Positions 1 through 11,693 of a DNA stretch of 64,000 bases are shown piece after piece. Location: assembly GCF_023856365.1 (NCBI RefSeq), contig NC_064548.1, forward strand, positions 20,570,461 through 20,634,460. The letters run 5' to 3'. This DNA comes from Brienomyrus brachyistius (lineage: Eukaryota; Chordata; Actinopteri; Osteoglossiformes; Mormyridae). Numbering within the stretch: position 1 is the stretch's first letter; each line of letters begins with the position of its first letter. The notes below the pieces were generated by a model that had not been told where the DNA came from, made no database searches, and saw only the letters and a list, made by a program, of their open reading frames with translations. Both the position numbers and the translations under genes were made by a program.

Positions 1-197
1 AGTTTTTTATTCAATTTCAGTTGCATTGTTAAGAAGAGGACACAATTTGCACACGTTAGAAAGATAAAGGAATATTTTTGAACAAATTTGTCTGCAGCTC
101 ATTCTGCTAAAAAAAAATTGTAAGAAAGTCGTACCGTGACTCAGAATCGTGAATCGTATCGCATCGCGAGTTGAGTGTATCGTTATATCCCTACACA
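1..197. mobile_element. Possible truncated DNA-transposon end
   Basis: The minus strand from about 197 reads TGTAGGGATATAACGATACA, CTCAACTCGCGATGCGATAC, resembling the AGGGATGTAACGATACACT ends of a common fish DNA-transposon family. The rest would lie outside the window. Boundary and class are uncertain. Confidence 0.4.
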
Positions 198-375
198 GGA
201 GAAAAAACAATCATAGTAAACTACTCCTATGCTGCCAGTCAAGTTGCTGCTGGGCAGTTATAAAGCTAGAGGTGCACCTGGGGTGGTGGTTTTATCTATT
301 TATTTTCTGAGGAAGTTGCATCTACAGCAATTCCACTGCTTGCCTGATGTGTGCATGAACACACATACAGACATA

Positions 376-376
<1 letters not shown>

Positions 377-424
<48 letters not shown>

Positions 425-868
425 CTGTACTCATAACTTTGTGGGGACTCTCCATTCATATCTATGGGAAAAACCAAAATCCAAAAATGATGAGCTTAAC
501 ACCTACACAACCTTAACCATAAGTAACTATTTTTTATAAAACTGAGGTTATCCTCATGGGGACTGGAAAATTGGTCCCCACAACGTGAAAATAATTATGT
601 TTTTAATCGTGCTTTGGAGACATTTGGTCCCCACAATGTAAGGCAGGGGTAGGGAACCTGATCCATGCAGAGCCAGTGTGGCTTCTCAATCAGCCAATAA
701 CAGTGGATTCCAAGGACTGGAGTTGAGAATCGCTGCTTTATTATTGGCTGACTGAGAGGTCATCCCAAAAACCCGCATCGGCTCTCCATGGATCAGGTTC
801 CCTACCCCTGATGTAAGGTATCCTAGGGTCACACACATGCACACACGTACACACACACACGCACACAC
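377..868. repeat. (CA)n-linked dispersed repeat, copy 1, interrupted by a MITE
   Basis: A (AC)22 run (377-420) is followed by TTTGTGGGGACTCTCCATTC, ATTTCTATGGG-like sequence, TAACCATAAGTAAC and GACATTTGGTCCCCACAATG. After the MITE at 644-810 the repeat resumes and ends in a second CA-rich run (830-868). The same modules occur at 15130 and 19405. Confidence 0.8.
644..810. mobile_element. hAT-type MITE with perfect 8-bp target duplication
   Basis: A 167-bp fold-back element. The left end CAGGGGTAGGGAACCTGATC is the near-perfect inverse of the right end, which finishes GATCAGGTTCCCTACCCCTG. ATGTAAGG is duplicated at 636-643 and 811-818 with no mismatch. CAGGGGT ends and 8-bp duplications are typical of hAT elements. 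It sits within a (CA)n-linked repeat. Confidence 0.92.
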
Positions 869-1582
869 TCTGCCAGAGCTGAGTCAGAACATTTCCATGC
901 TGTTTTGCGGGGGTGGAGGGTCTTAAATAAAAAAAAATGTAAACGACAATGGCTGTTCTTTTTGTTAATTCAAATGTGTTTCTATTGTCATTGTATCATA
1001 TTCCAGAAGCTTTTTATTCAACAGGTCAGTGCATTCAGCGAGTTGTTTGAGTCATTAGGTTCTGTAAATGCATTGTGGCAGCAATACAACAATGCGCTGA
1101 CATTAAAAAGAAAATATCATTTTGAATACTTAAGTACTTTTAAAATCCAGTAATTTAACTCAATTAAAAATTTGACAGAACAGCTTCCACTTGTGTTGGA
1201 GTAATATTTGACCAGGAGTGTCTATACTTTCACTTTCCACCAGGCACTCCAGTAAGTAATGGATTTGTGTACTTTGTCCATCACTTTGTGTTACTTTCTT
1301 GCATTTTCTCACCATTTATGTCCCCGCTACCTGTATTTTCTAAGTTTGGTGCATCCTCATCAGGTGAAGAAACCGGGTGAAGAAACCATTCAGCATTAGC
1401 TAACTTTCCCGACTTTGACTTTCTTTCTTTTCGTGGTGCCAGTGGGATGTGATTGCTTTCAGGTAATGTACAGTATAATGTTAATGCTGGCTAGCGAGTG
1501 GAGTTGGATGATCGTAACTTGCTAGCTAGAGTGTGCTGCTTTTCCTTAATATGGAACATGTTTATGTAATACACAGTTTGTA

Positions 1583-1687
1583 CAAATCCAGAACAAGTAT
1601 TGGTTTCAACCAATCAGTTGAGTACCCTGTGTCTGTGACTCTTTATACTCAACTGGTTGGTTGAAACAAAACCTTGTTCTGGATTTG
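1583..1687. mobile_element. Fold-back MITE family F, copy 1
   Basis: The left arm CAAATCCAGAACAAGTATTG, then TTTCAACCAATCAGTTGAGTA, is inverted on the right as TACTCAACTGGTTGGTTGAAA, then CAAAACCTTGTTCTGGATTTG. The short loop has GTCTGTGACTCTTTA. The same layout and loop occur at 43519. No clear target duplication. Confidence 0.82.
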
Positions 1688-1699
1688 TGCTTTCTGGAC

Positions 1700-4190
1700 C
1701 TGAACTTTCTGCCTCTGCCTCTCCTAAACTGAGCCCCATGAATAAGAGACTTTAGCCCCAACAACATCAGACACATTCAAGCTTTGGACTGGAAGCAAAA
1801 ACATATACGACTGCCGGAGGAAGTGAAAGCTGCATCGCTATAGAGGATTATTACCAAGTGCGAGTGGAAATAGCAGTTTGCTGCTATCACTGCGAATTTT
1901 AGGCTGCTTTGGCTGCAAGCTATTATTAATGCAGTCCGAATATCTCCACATTCTGAATCTCTGTATGTAGATTTATGGTGTCATATAGGAGTTTGTGGAT
2001 GTGGATTATAATTAAAGAGCAGGATATAAGGTCAGGCATGCCAGGAACACCCAGCTGTAGCATGATCTGAATAATTCTTTTTAATAGGTTGCTATTCCAG
2101 TGTGGGAAGGATTCCAATTATCACTTGTGACCCAAAGCAATTATCACCTGTTCTCTGAAAATGGAAGGCAATTTTTAAAACTAATCAAGTACTAAGCAGG
2201 AAGTTGTCTGGGAGCGTAACCTCCGCTGTATCAGGCAGGAGATTACGCTCAGCGCTCAGAAGCGTGTTTTTAATCCAGTGGCACATTTGGTCAGATGCTG
2301 ACATCTCATGTTTCCGGCTCCTGTTGCTAACCCCCCCCGCCCCCCCCCCCATCCTCACTCCAGCCGCACGCTGTCGTGGAGACGGAAGCCCCCAGCATCT
2401 CAGGTGTCTGTGTCCAGCGTAGCCTGTTCTGCTCACGTAGGCCTGTGAAATTACAGGAGATTAAAGGTGTCTCTGCTTTTCTGTGCCGTTTGGCATCAGG
2501 ATTTTGCTTCGGAGCAGGTCCTGCGGATCCGTCCTTCCGCAGTTCCACAGCTTGGCGTTGGACAATCAGCGGACAAAGCGACATTTTGAACTCTGAGCTT
2601 TATTCTGCCATATATCCATTGTCAGCACTTGCTTTCATTTATCTTGTATATTTTCCATATGAAATATTCATAATTTATTCATCTTCCGCCACAGCAATTT
2701 CCTTTATATATATTTAATAAATACATACCTCTGCAGTACCTAAGCCATATACGTACTTTGATGTATCTGAGTGCCTTTATCTTGTTTTGTGCTGCCTTAT
2801 GCTGTTGGATGTTATATGTTACCGACTGTGTAGTTCAAATAAGAATTCTTATGTACTGATGTACATAAAATGCAAATAAAGGCTCTCAATCTTGTTTTGG
2901 AACATCTGCTTTATGCGTATCTAATGCAGGGAGGGACTGATCAGTGACTTAAGCCACAGTAAAGGCAGATGCATTCTGTTAACCCTGTGCTGCCGTTTCA
3001 GCATTTATCCAAAGACAATTATACCTCACAGAATATATTTTACTGTACCTTGAAAATTGTGTGTATGTTTTATGTAAGTTGTGCGTGCAACACATTTCCT
3101 TTGAGATATTGTCAGACATCCATGTTTCTATAAACGAGAATTAATGTATATATACTTTAGTAGTAAAACCTGTGTGTTTGTGAATAAATGCATGCTTAGC
3201 GACAGCCTCCTGTTGCTCTGCACAGCCCTGTCTCTAAAATCGCAATAAAGGTAAATGTTCCCTTAGACAAAGTTTTTGCTTCCTGTGAAATACTAGCCAG
3301 GAATTTCAAATTTCATTTGCCTACACAGCCCTCAAAGCTCAAAATGAAACTCGGTGTGGCAGATTTAGGCCTTATGCTGCAAAGGAGCATTTTATTGGTT
3401 CTGTTTTATTCTCAGTGGGGTGGGGTGGGGGGGGGGGGGGGGCTGAACACCAGGCCTGCGTACAGATGCAGAGTAACCCCCAAGGGAAATAACTTCACTG
3501 CTTATGAAAAACACGAAATCTGAGCTGTGCGCTCCTGTACCACTGACAGCTTGGGGAAGGACGGAAAGCACATATGCTGCATTTGTGTTGGAAGTCAATC
3601 TGATTATGTCTTTCCATATCTTTGTTTATCTATGTATGCAAGCCGGGGTTCTGCAGAACTTTCTGGAACAGCTTGAGGGCACCAGCCCCGGCTCCTGGGA
3701 CATGGAAACACAGTGCCACGTGAACAGATTTTGCCGATGTGCCCTGATGACGAGTAGGGGGCAGTAGTATGCCGTCGTGTGTTCAGATACACCAGAGAGC
3801 TGCTCTGGGGTCTGAGCAGCCCCCACCAGCACCTGAAAGGAGAACAGCCTGTCGGGAGGTGCATGGGTATCAGTCCTACGCAGGGCTAAGGGTGGAGCAG
3901 CACCCCGTCCACAGGCCAATACCTGCAGTACCGCTCGATCGCGCCCGTAGGTTTTTTTTGCACCAGGAACAGACCGGAAACAGGGCAAATAGCCAATTGA
4001 ACTGACAAATGTAACTTTACTGTTTTTTGGGGAAGGGGGAGGCAGATTCTCCAGTGGCAGGACATTGAGAGCAGACGCCAAAGGTGGTCCAGTTCCAGGG
4101 TGATGGGAAAAGCAAACATAGAGTGCCAGGATAGGGAAGCTAGGGAAGAAGAACGTCCAATCAGTGATGGTCACCTGGATGACCCTCTTG
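1700..4190. other. Intergenic stretch; AATAAA cluster
   Basis: No gene seen. Polyadenylation-type AATAAA words occur near 2716, 2875, 3183 and 3243 on the plus strand, with 2700-3260 AT-rich like a 3' UTR. No coding exon upstream could be linked to it, so this is only a possibility. Confidence 0.4.
2330..2350. repeat. Poly-C tract
   Basis: CCCCCCCC G CCCCCCCCCC. Similar G or C runs lie at 3418-3442, 5183-5198, 27718-27734, 44142-44180, 48970-48978, 49807-49820 and 50337-50347. Runs of this size are error-prone in sequencing, so lengths are uncertain. Confidence 0.85.
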
Positions 4191-4194
4191 ATGG

Positions 4195-4405
4195 TGAGAA
4201 ATGATGGCCTGATGGTTACAGAAGTGCTCTTATGATTGAAAGGTTGCTGGGTCGAATCTCCGACCAGCGAAGTACCACCCGCAAGCACTGTGCCCTGACC
4301 ACTGAATTAGCCACCCCCTGCTATGTCACGTATGGGTTAAATACAGAGGACATATTTAGTTGTTGTGCGCTGTGGTGTGTCAGCAGTGATAATTAATCCC
4401 TTTCA
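4195..4405 (+). mobile_element. tRNA-derived SINE (family 2)
   Basis: CCTGATGGTTACAGAAGTGC, box B-like GCTGGGTCGAATCTCC (4246-4261), GCGAAGTACCACCCGCAAGC, then TGTTGTGCGCTGTGGTGTGT. The same block order occurs at 51091-51312. Several long open frames on both strands overlap it and are not genes. Confidence 0.78.
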
Positions 4406-5283
4406 CTCCTTTTTCTCCCCTCAGCCGTTGGCCTCCCCAAAGTAACAATGAGACAGGGCATAAACATTTGAATGAATTCTCTGTAAACTATGCTGTTGCG
4501 TTCAGCTAACGATCCGCTAAGCTGTATCCGTTTTAGGGTTCAGTACAACTGCCTGCTTTGCAACCTCTCCTCAAAAGCAGAGTCCTATCAGGCACTTTCA
4601 CGTGAGGAATCAACGTGGACAGTGCAGCCTTCTGTGTTTCCTCCGTCACACGAGGCCCACTCTATGGGAGGACGTGTCCTGCTCCTCTCGCTATCTCGTC
4701 CGTCCTCCCTTCCCCTCCCACGAGGAGCGGAGGCCTGGGAGAGACAGGAAGTCTGTCAGGCAAAACAAACATGGCTATCAGCGGCGTTTGATGGCTGCCA
4801 TCCATTCCTGCTCCGCGTGAAGGTGATATTGTTATCGGGGAAGCGAGAGATAATGAGACATGAATAATATATGGCAATTTGTCTCGTGTCAGGTGTGCGA
4901 GATTGATTTGCGGCGCGCTCGTCCGCTCCCGGTCAGCCGCTCCGCCTGGCACTCATTATCTTCCCGCCCATGTCCCGGAGCCGCTACGGAATTCAGTGGG
5001 AATTCACTGCATGCTTCCACGGACGTGTGGATATGGAGGCCCTGTCCCCCACCGCGCTCAGCGTGGGCGCCGGGACTCTTTTGTTTGTAGCTTAGCAGAT
5101 CGTTAGATAAACTCCGGGAGTCACACTGGGAGGAGGGGGGGCTTCTCTGAATTCCCCCGCTAAACACTAGCTCTGCATGCTGGGGGGGGGGGGGGGGGTC
5201 CCGTGTCTCACCTGAGACGCTGTCACCTGCTAATTCAGCCTTTGTTGTGGCATGTGGCGATGCGCTTACATCAGTGCAGATGA
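4406..5283. other. Intergenic stretch with a GC-rich block
   Basis: No supported gene. From 4600 to 5080 the sequence is GC-rich, with an AT-rich core at 4820-4910 (GCGAGAGATAATGAGACATG, GATTGATTTG). The pattern could fit a conserved regulatory element. Open frames on both strands lack family resemblance. Confidence 0.4.
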
Positions 5284-5828
5284 CTGCTTTAGCGTTAGCA
5301 GTGAACGGCACTGCAGATGCTGACCCTCTGAAGGCCTGCTTTAGGTTTAGGAGTGATCGGCTCTGCAGATGCTGACCCTCTGTAGGTCTGCTTTAGCGTT
5401 AGGAGTGATCGGCTCTGCAGATGCTGACCCTCCGAAGGCCTGCATTAGCGTTAGCAGTGATCAGCTCTGTGGATGCTGACCCTCCAAAGGCCTGCTTTAG
5501 CGTTAGAAGTGAACGGCGCTGCAGATGCTGACCCTCCAAAGGCCTGCTTTGGCGTTAGCAGTGAATGGCACTGTGGATGCTGACCCTCCAAAGGCCTGCT
5601 TTGGTGTTAGCAGTGAATGGCACTGTGGATGCTGACCCTCTGATGGTCTGCTTTAGCATTAGCAGCGAACAACGCTGTAGATTCTGACCCTACGAAGGCC
5701 TGCTTTAGCATTATCAGTGAATAGCGCTGCAGATTCTGACCCTACAAAGGCCTGCTTTAGCGTTAGCAGTGAGCGACACTGCAGATGCTGACCTTCCGAT
5801 GGTCTGCTTTAGCGTTAGCAGTGAAGGC
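5284..5828 (+). repeat. Minisatellite, 52-bp unit, about 10.5 copies
   Basis: Each unit starts CTGCTTTAGCGTTAGCAGTG and ends GCTGACCCTCNNAAGGC. Starts fall at 5284, 5336, 5388, 5440, 5492, 5544, 5596, 5648, 5700, 5752 and 5804, an unbroken 52-base period. Units differ by substitutions only. No long open frame spans it. Confidence 0.95.
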
Positions 5829-6606
5829 CTCTTCCTGCTGGTTATTCTGTAAGTAGCTCCAGGGTTTTTTTTTTTTTTAATAAAGGTTTTCACTTACCGC
5901 AGATCAATAATCATCTTATTGATTAAGTACCGGTTTGACCCCTAAAGCTCAGAAGGATCATAAATTCCTCAGATATCATAGAGCGCTTTTTTTATGGCTG
6001 CCGGAGAGGATGAGTGCTGGCTGATTCATCGCTTAGACCTTTCCAAGTTGCAGAGGCTGACGCTGATTACCTCTCCCTCGCTGGCACTTCAAATTAGAGA
6101 CTTAGCCGCTGATATCTGCGTATCAGACCCATTTAAGCGATGCATCTAACTGCTTGGGGAAGCTCTCTCCTCACGTGTAAGTGTCCAGTCCTGCCGTTTC
6201 AGAAGACCCGTCTCAGAACGCTGAGCGAGAAGCTCATACCTGTAGCTGGTCTTCAGCAGGACTTATCGGGTGGAGGTGTGTGGAGAACGGAAGGCTACAG
6301 GTGTTTATCAGACCTGTATATGGCATTATAGACAGTGTGGGTCAAAAGACATAAGGGCAAAGAGGGACCATCTGTGGAGGTTATTAAAGATGCTCATATC
6401 AGACTTCAACCTACTGCAGTATACAATCCCTCCCCCACAACATATTATAAAACAATAAACAGATGGCAGGAATCATTTAAAACCAGATGTCTTTTTAAAA
6501 CACAGCTGGTATTTAGCTTTTCCTGACTTGTCTCATGTATTTCTTGTGATTCCTACCCATATTTCAAAAAAAGACACCTTTCAGGAAAGAGCCACCTGCT
6601 GTTTGA
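5829..6606. other. Stretch without recognised features
   Basis: Between the two minisatellites. Short open frames only; nothing recognised. Confidence 0.6.
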
Positions 6607-6950
6607 GCAGGGCAGGGCGATTTGTAGCAGGGCAGGGCGATTTGTAGCAGGGCAGGGCGATTTGTAGCAGGGCAGGGCGATTTGTAGCAGGGCAGGGCGA
6701 TTTGTAGCAGGGCAGGGCGATTTGTAGCAGGGCGGGGCGATTTGTAGCAGGGCGGGGCGATTTGTAGCAGGGCGGGGCGATTTGTAGCAGGGTGGGGCGA
6801 TTTGTAGCAGGGCAGGGCGATTTGTAGCAGGGTGGGGCGATTTGTAGCAGGGTGGGGCGATTTGTAGCAGGGTGGGGCGATTTGTAGCAGGGTGGGGCGA
6901 TTTGTAGCAGGGCAGGGCGATTTGTAGCAGGGTGGGGCGATTTGTAGCAG
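6607..6950 (+). repeat. Minisatellite, 20-bp unit, 17 copies
   Basis: The unit is GGNNGGGCGATTTGTAGCAG with one variable dinucleotide: CA in eight units, CG in three, TG in six. No unit changes length. Because 20 is not a multiple of 3 but 60 is, all three frames of the minus strand stay open and give long artificial frames rich in ATNRP and LLQI; these are not proteins. Confidence 0.96.
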
Positions 6951-7254
6951 GGGGTAGCAACATCCTTAAGAAAACTGCCCTGATGGTCCATTCATATGGA
7001 GGTGTGGGGGCAGCAGTCCCAGGGCAGAGAGTCGGCGGGCCCTGCTGGTTAGTGTCATTTATCCATCGATGCCGGAAAGTGTGGGGTTTACGCTGCCCCT
7101 GAGACGTCTCATAGCAAAGTGATGCTGACCACTCTAATGTGTGTGATTCAGATCTTTCACCATTCCAGCCAAATGTATTTTCATGGGCAAAGTTCCATCC
7201 ATCCATCCATCCAGGCCAGGGTTTCAGAGACAAAGGTTTACATAGCTTCCAATT

Positions 7255-7260
<6 letters not shown>

Positions 7261-7303
<43 letters not shown>
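7261..7303 (+). repeat. (TG)n microsatellite
   Basis: An uninterrupted TG dinucleotide run of about 21 units following a short (CCAT)n at 7197-7213. Likely polymorphic. Confidence 0.97.
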
Positions 7304-7306
<3 letters not shown>

Positions 7307-7309
7307 TCT

Positions 7310-9000
7310 GGTACGTAAAAAAATGTCGGCATTCCCAATAGGACCTTTTTGGTAATAGATTTATCTTCTGTTTTGCAGACTAATGGCCTGTTGTGAAACT
7401 CCTACCTACAGATGTATTGCTGAAATGTAAAATAATAATTACCACTGGACACTCGGATGCCAGGTGTTTCATTGCATTCCCAGCAGGGGCCAGCCGATAA
7501 GCGCGTATAGGTGTCTCTCTTCCCCTCGCTTCATTTGGAAAAGCTAAATTAACAGGGTTGAGGCTTTAATTCTTGATGCCGTAAAGGAAGGTGGAGGAGC
7601 AGGAGGGCAGCAGATGCGCAGATTGGGCGCGTGGCAGATGTATGCGCATGCAGGTGACGTGCCGAAGGTAATTATGCAGATAACAGCCGGTGCAGAGGAT
7701 GAAATGAGCACAGCTGCATGTTCGTGAAAAACCATGATCTGCGGTCCGTGGTTTAGTTTGTTTTTCAGCGTTCTTCTCTCTGCGTGTCCATGACCTTCCA
7801 ACTTCCATCACACAACATCGAAGGAAGACGCTCATTACTGGGTTGAGTGCGCAGGAAGCACGTCAGTCAATCCTAGGTTTAGGGGCAAAGATACTGTACA
7901 CTGCCAGTCCAACAATGTACATTATCAGTCAAAAGTTTTTGCACATCATAGGTTTTATCCCTTTTCCATTTATTTCATAAACTGCCGATTTTTAATTCTT
8001 GTTAATTTAATAATAAAGTTGAGTGAACAACTGTTAATGAAAATATTGAAAATATAACAAGGTTCTTTTATAACATGGAAGAGTACGTCTGACATCCTAT
8101 TAACTGGTTGTGTGGTGATAGAATAGTCAAATTCTCGGCTGTCCTTTAACTTTAAATGAACTAGTTACGTAACTGTTTCATCCCACGAAATAGAGCAGCA
8201 TTTAATGTCCCTTGTAGAAAGAATATCTCAGATTTTCACTGCTGTTATAACTGCTAGAGGACGTTACTTTGATGAATTAAATATATGACATTTTCATGTT
8301 AATAAAGGCACTCAAATGGTGAACATACTGTAAACGTATTTGTTAGCAAATAATATTGAGTGTATTTTAAGTGAATGTTAAGTAGCATGCAAACGTAGAA
8401 AATCGCAGTGCAATCTGTCGCATACTTAAAACAACACTCTCTTATTCTGTATAAGACACAGAATGTTTCTCATGCAGAAGACCCACATACAGACTATAAA
8501 GCAATGCATGCTTATTGGCAGTTTATAGCCATGGATTGCAGGTTGTCTTTTAAATCTTAACCTGGCCTGTCATATAAAAGCGGATAACTTCACGCAAGTT
8601 GAGCAAGTCTTCCTTCAAAGGCACCCATCATTGAAAAGCCTTTCGCTTTTACATTGGGAACATTGTATAGTACTCGTGACATGATAGGCTGCATATTTCG
8701 TGTAGCAGATCGTGGACAGTGGGTGGGATCAGAACAAGTGAAGAAAGTTGCCAGGGGGGCCCTGCACATCGATTCCGTTGAGTTCGTTTGAAGTACATTG
8801 CTATGTTAAGATACTGTACTTGCATTGTATTTTATACCCACATATATTCTGGTAAATCTGTCTCACTTGCATGTCATGCTTTCATGTGAGTGTTTGGTCC
8901 AGACACTTGAACCTGTGTTTATTTACATTGATTGTTCATTTGATTGAACAGGGCAGCAGGGTGCGTCCATCCTACTTTTTGCTCTCTGCTAAGCCATATC
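7310..9000. other. Stretch without recognised genes
   Basis: AT-rich from 7900. AGTCAAAAGTTTTTGCACA at 7928-7946 resembles the end of a Tc1-like element, but no partner end was found. Otherwise nothing. Confidence 0.5.
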
Positions 9001-9006
9001 CTAGGG

Positions 9007-9129
9007 CAGTGTTTCTCAGCCAAATCCCCGTGGACCCCGAGACGGTCCACGTTTTTGCTCCCTCCTAGCTAGCTCCCAGTCCAACGTGGTCTACCTGGGG
9101 GTTCCGGAGGACCAGGTTGAGAAACACTG
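9007..9129. mobile_element. hAT-type MITE, CAGTGTTTCTCA family, copy 1
   Basis: A 123-bp fold-back: left CAGTGTTTCTCAGCC, right GGTTGAGAAACACTG. Target duplication TCCTAGGG (8999-9006) and TCCTGGGG (9130-9137), 7 of 8 matching. Inside are GTGGACCCCGAGACGGTCCA and CTACCTGGGGGTTCCGGAGG, seen in related form in the other two copies. Confidence 0.88.
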
Positions 9130-9969
9130 TCCTGGGGCATGCTGGCAGGTATGGTCAAGGAGAGTAACTGTTCCTCAGCTGTGACCTGGAACAAGGTCAC
9201 AGGGCAGGTGCGTAAATTGGAAATCTGAGCCAGTCATGTGTTTCGCCCTGAGGCTTATTGGGTGGCCTGACGTTACCTTGGGTACCTGTTGACTGATTTC
9301 TTGATTAACAGAAATATTTTAATGATCCTGATCTTTCAGTGTCTCACTTGGTCATGGTCTCCCCAGCCAGAGAACGTGACTCATCTGGTCGAGTGGAATT
9401 TCATTAATCATTCACACTACAACTCAATCTTCATCATACAGGTGCAAGATTGATTTGTAAAATTTGTGGAGATCAGTCAGCTGGGGGCATATTTATGGTC
9501 TGGTGGACAGCTGGACGGGGCCCCAGGCCCTCAGTAGTGGGATCCCCTTTGGGTGTCCACAGAATACACACGTGTGATCACCGATGACAGCAGCAACCGG
9601 CATTCACATATGGAAATCTTTGCCAAAAGATCTGCCAGGTGATTGGCTCTAATATGTCACATGGGCCTTGTTATAGCCTGGCTGCCCTCTATTCCTACTT
9701 TATGAGTCGTAACTAATTAAAACATGTCATTAAGCTAAACGGACATGAAGTGGAACGATCCCAGATTTCTGAAAAAGGTACAGAGTCGGAGCTGCAAATA
9801 GCTGAGAACCACTTGGCACTGGAGAGCACATGCAGAAGAAGATTTTCCACAGGAAAGTATATATTGAGAGAATGAGCACTGAAATGTCCATAAAGACTTT
9901 GCGTCCATAACAGCTTTGGTTAACCACACCAAAAAGAATAGTACTGTAGAAAGATTTAATCAAATGCTA

Positions 9970-10180
9970 CCCTTTTACCAAGCAAAAACTGGTTTTAGCT
10001 GGGCTAGGATAGTCGTAGATGGTCATGTTCCAGTTCATGTTGCTCTTTGATGGTTTATCTTTGTGTCACCTATTGGCCCGGTTGGTGTGGCCTGTCTACC
10101 AAGCTGGTCATGCTGGTATGACCAGCCAAATCAGCTAGAATAACCATCATAAACTGGTCACGCTGTTTTATTCAGCAGGG
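9970..10180. mobile_element. TA-flanked MITE (Tc1/mariner-type candidate)
   Basis: The right end TTATTCAGCAGGG is followed by TA (10181-10182) and the left end CCCTTTTACC is preceded by TA (9968-9969). Inside are many CTGGT and ACCAG words (GACCAGCC, AAACTGGTCA, AAGCTGGTCATGCTGG), giving internal hairpins. The left end is decayed, so the boundary is approximate. Confidence 0.6.
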
Positions 10181-10186
10181 TAAACA

Positions 10187-10507
10187 GATTTGGGGGGCGT
10201 CACTGAGCTGGACGGGGAACAGTGGGATGAGCAGACATCCCCACTTAATCTGAATCACAGCACTGCTGAGCATGTGTCACGGGAGGAGAACCACGTGAGG
10301 CTGTCTCCCTCCTACACAATGCATGGGCAGCTTATAAGCAGCCGCCTCAACCTTGAGGATTTTGAGCAGGGGAGGGGGAGCATGTCTGAACTTCTGAAGA
10401 ACAAATTTCACGCTAAAATTTTGGGAACAGAAGATGCAAAAAAAAAGTCATGGCTTGAAAAGGGGATTGCAATTGAAAAATACACTAACCTAGTTATAAC
10501 TCTGTAG
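10187..10507 (+). other. Unassigned 105-codon open frame
   Basis: Open from about 10190 to TAG at 10507, translating to a hydrophilic product with a charged C-terminal half (HAKILGTEDAKKKSWLEKGI). It begins just past a MITE. I recognise no family, splice signals or start context. It could be a chance frame, a relic exon, or an unknown gene fragment. Confidence 0.2.
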
Positions 10508-10579
10508 CCAGTGAGCAGATTAAACTGTGAACCAGCCATTTTGACTACAAGCTGCACCAGTGTAAGTTAAGACAATAGA

Positions 10580-10716
10580 CCAGTCTTGGGGGTGTTTTCT
10601 TACAAATTAAGTTACTAGCCAAAAATCTGGAAAATAACTAGATTGGTCTGGACTGGGGGGCCCCAACATAATATGCTTTCATGGGGCCCAAAATCTTTAG
10701 CAACACCCCTGAGCAT
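10580..10716. repeat. Dispersed repeat G (GGATTGGTCTG-GGGGCCCC), copy 1
   Basis: Contains AAATAACTAGATTGGTCTGG, ACTGGGGGGCCCCAACATAA and TATGCTTTCATGGGGCCCAA. Related segments are at 38330-38465 and 61525-61785. No coding content. Confidence 0.65.
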
Positions 10717-11693
10717 AGTATTGTAACAGCAAGAACCATTATTGATGTTATAGCTTCTTATGAGTAGAAGAAACTTTTGTGCAAGCAAACGATGTTAGTT
10801 AAAGGTCTCATAATTCCATGTGTGTCGTGTGAATCAAACAGATTGTGGGCCTGTTAAATATCACAGAGCTCAAGCATAGTAGAGTACAGTGTTCAATAAG
10901 AGCTACTGGACAGCAGTGTCTTATCCGGTGAAGTGGTTTGGTGCATGATCTTGAGGTAGCACATTCTGGAATCTTCTATTGCTTTCCGTTTTATGACAAG
11001 TATTTTGAAGCAGCAACTTTTGGCAATGAGAGCAATTCTGTTCAGTCAATAGTATTTTCCATAAGGCCTTTGTTATTGTGAGTGTGTTTCTCAGCAGTTC
11101 ATTGTGGTGGAATAATGCCTTAGATTGCGTGACAGGAAATAGCAGGCGCTAGAATCGGATTTAGATGTTTGAAATCTGCTGGAGTGAAGCAAACAGAATA
11201 TCACAGTGAAAGTGAATTACATTGGACTTTGTGCCTTGTACATAAGTGTATAAACAGCTTAAAACCCCAAAAAAGTCAGTAGTGATGATCTCTCGGATGC
11301 CTGTCCCTCAGGTGTGAAATCACTTTGGCTGCGCAGATTTTCCTGGAATTCGTGTACAAATGCCTTGGAGTGATTGGTACTTGTCTCTGCAGGGTCTGTC
11401 ACGCCAACAAGGGGCACACATCTGTCTATGAAAATAATCTGTTTCACTGCAAAAAATCAGAAAGCAGACCTTGATTTGGGTTATGAAGTCTGGGAGATGT
11501 CTGTTATTGGCTACATATATACTGTATATAAAGGAAATCAGTATCTGGATAAATTCACCTAAAAAAGTTGAAACTAGGAGATAAAAGAAGAAGTTCACGA
11601 AGGTCTGTGGAAAACTCACCAAGGAATTTTGCAGGGAAGGTTCAGAATGTAGGAGTCAAATCTATGCTTGCGGTTTGTGAAAACTCAACTGGC

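Noticed and set aside
3626..4288. Minus-strand 220-codon open frame
   Set aside because: It runs into a SINE, has no recognisable domain, and is overlapped by comparable frames on the other strand.
6553..7338. Minus-strand open frame of 261 codons
   Set aside because: Most of it is the 20-bp minisatellite translated as a repeating ATNRP/LLQI peptide, followed by a CA microsatellite; the other frames over the array are equally open.
7928..7946. Tc1-like terminal sequence
   Set aside because: A single short resemblance without a partner end or TA flanks that could be confirmed.
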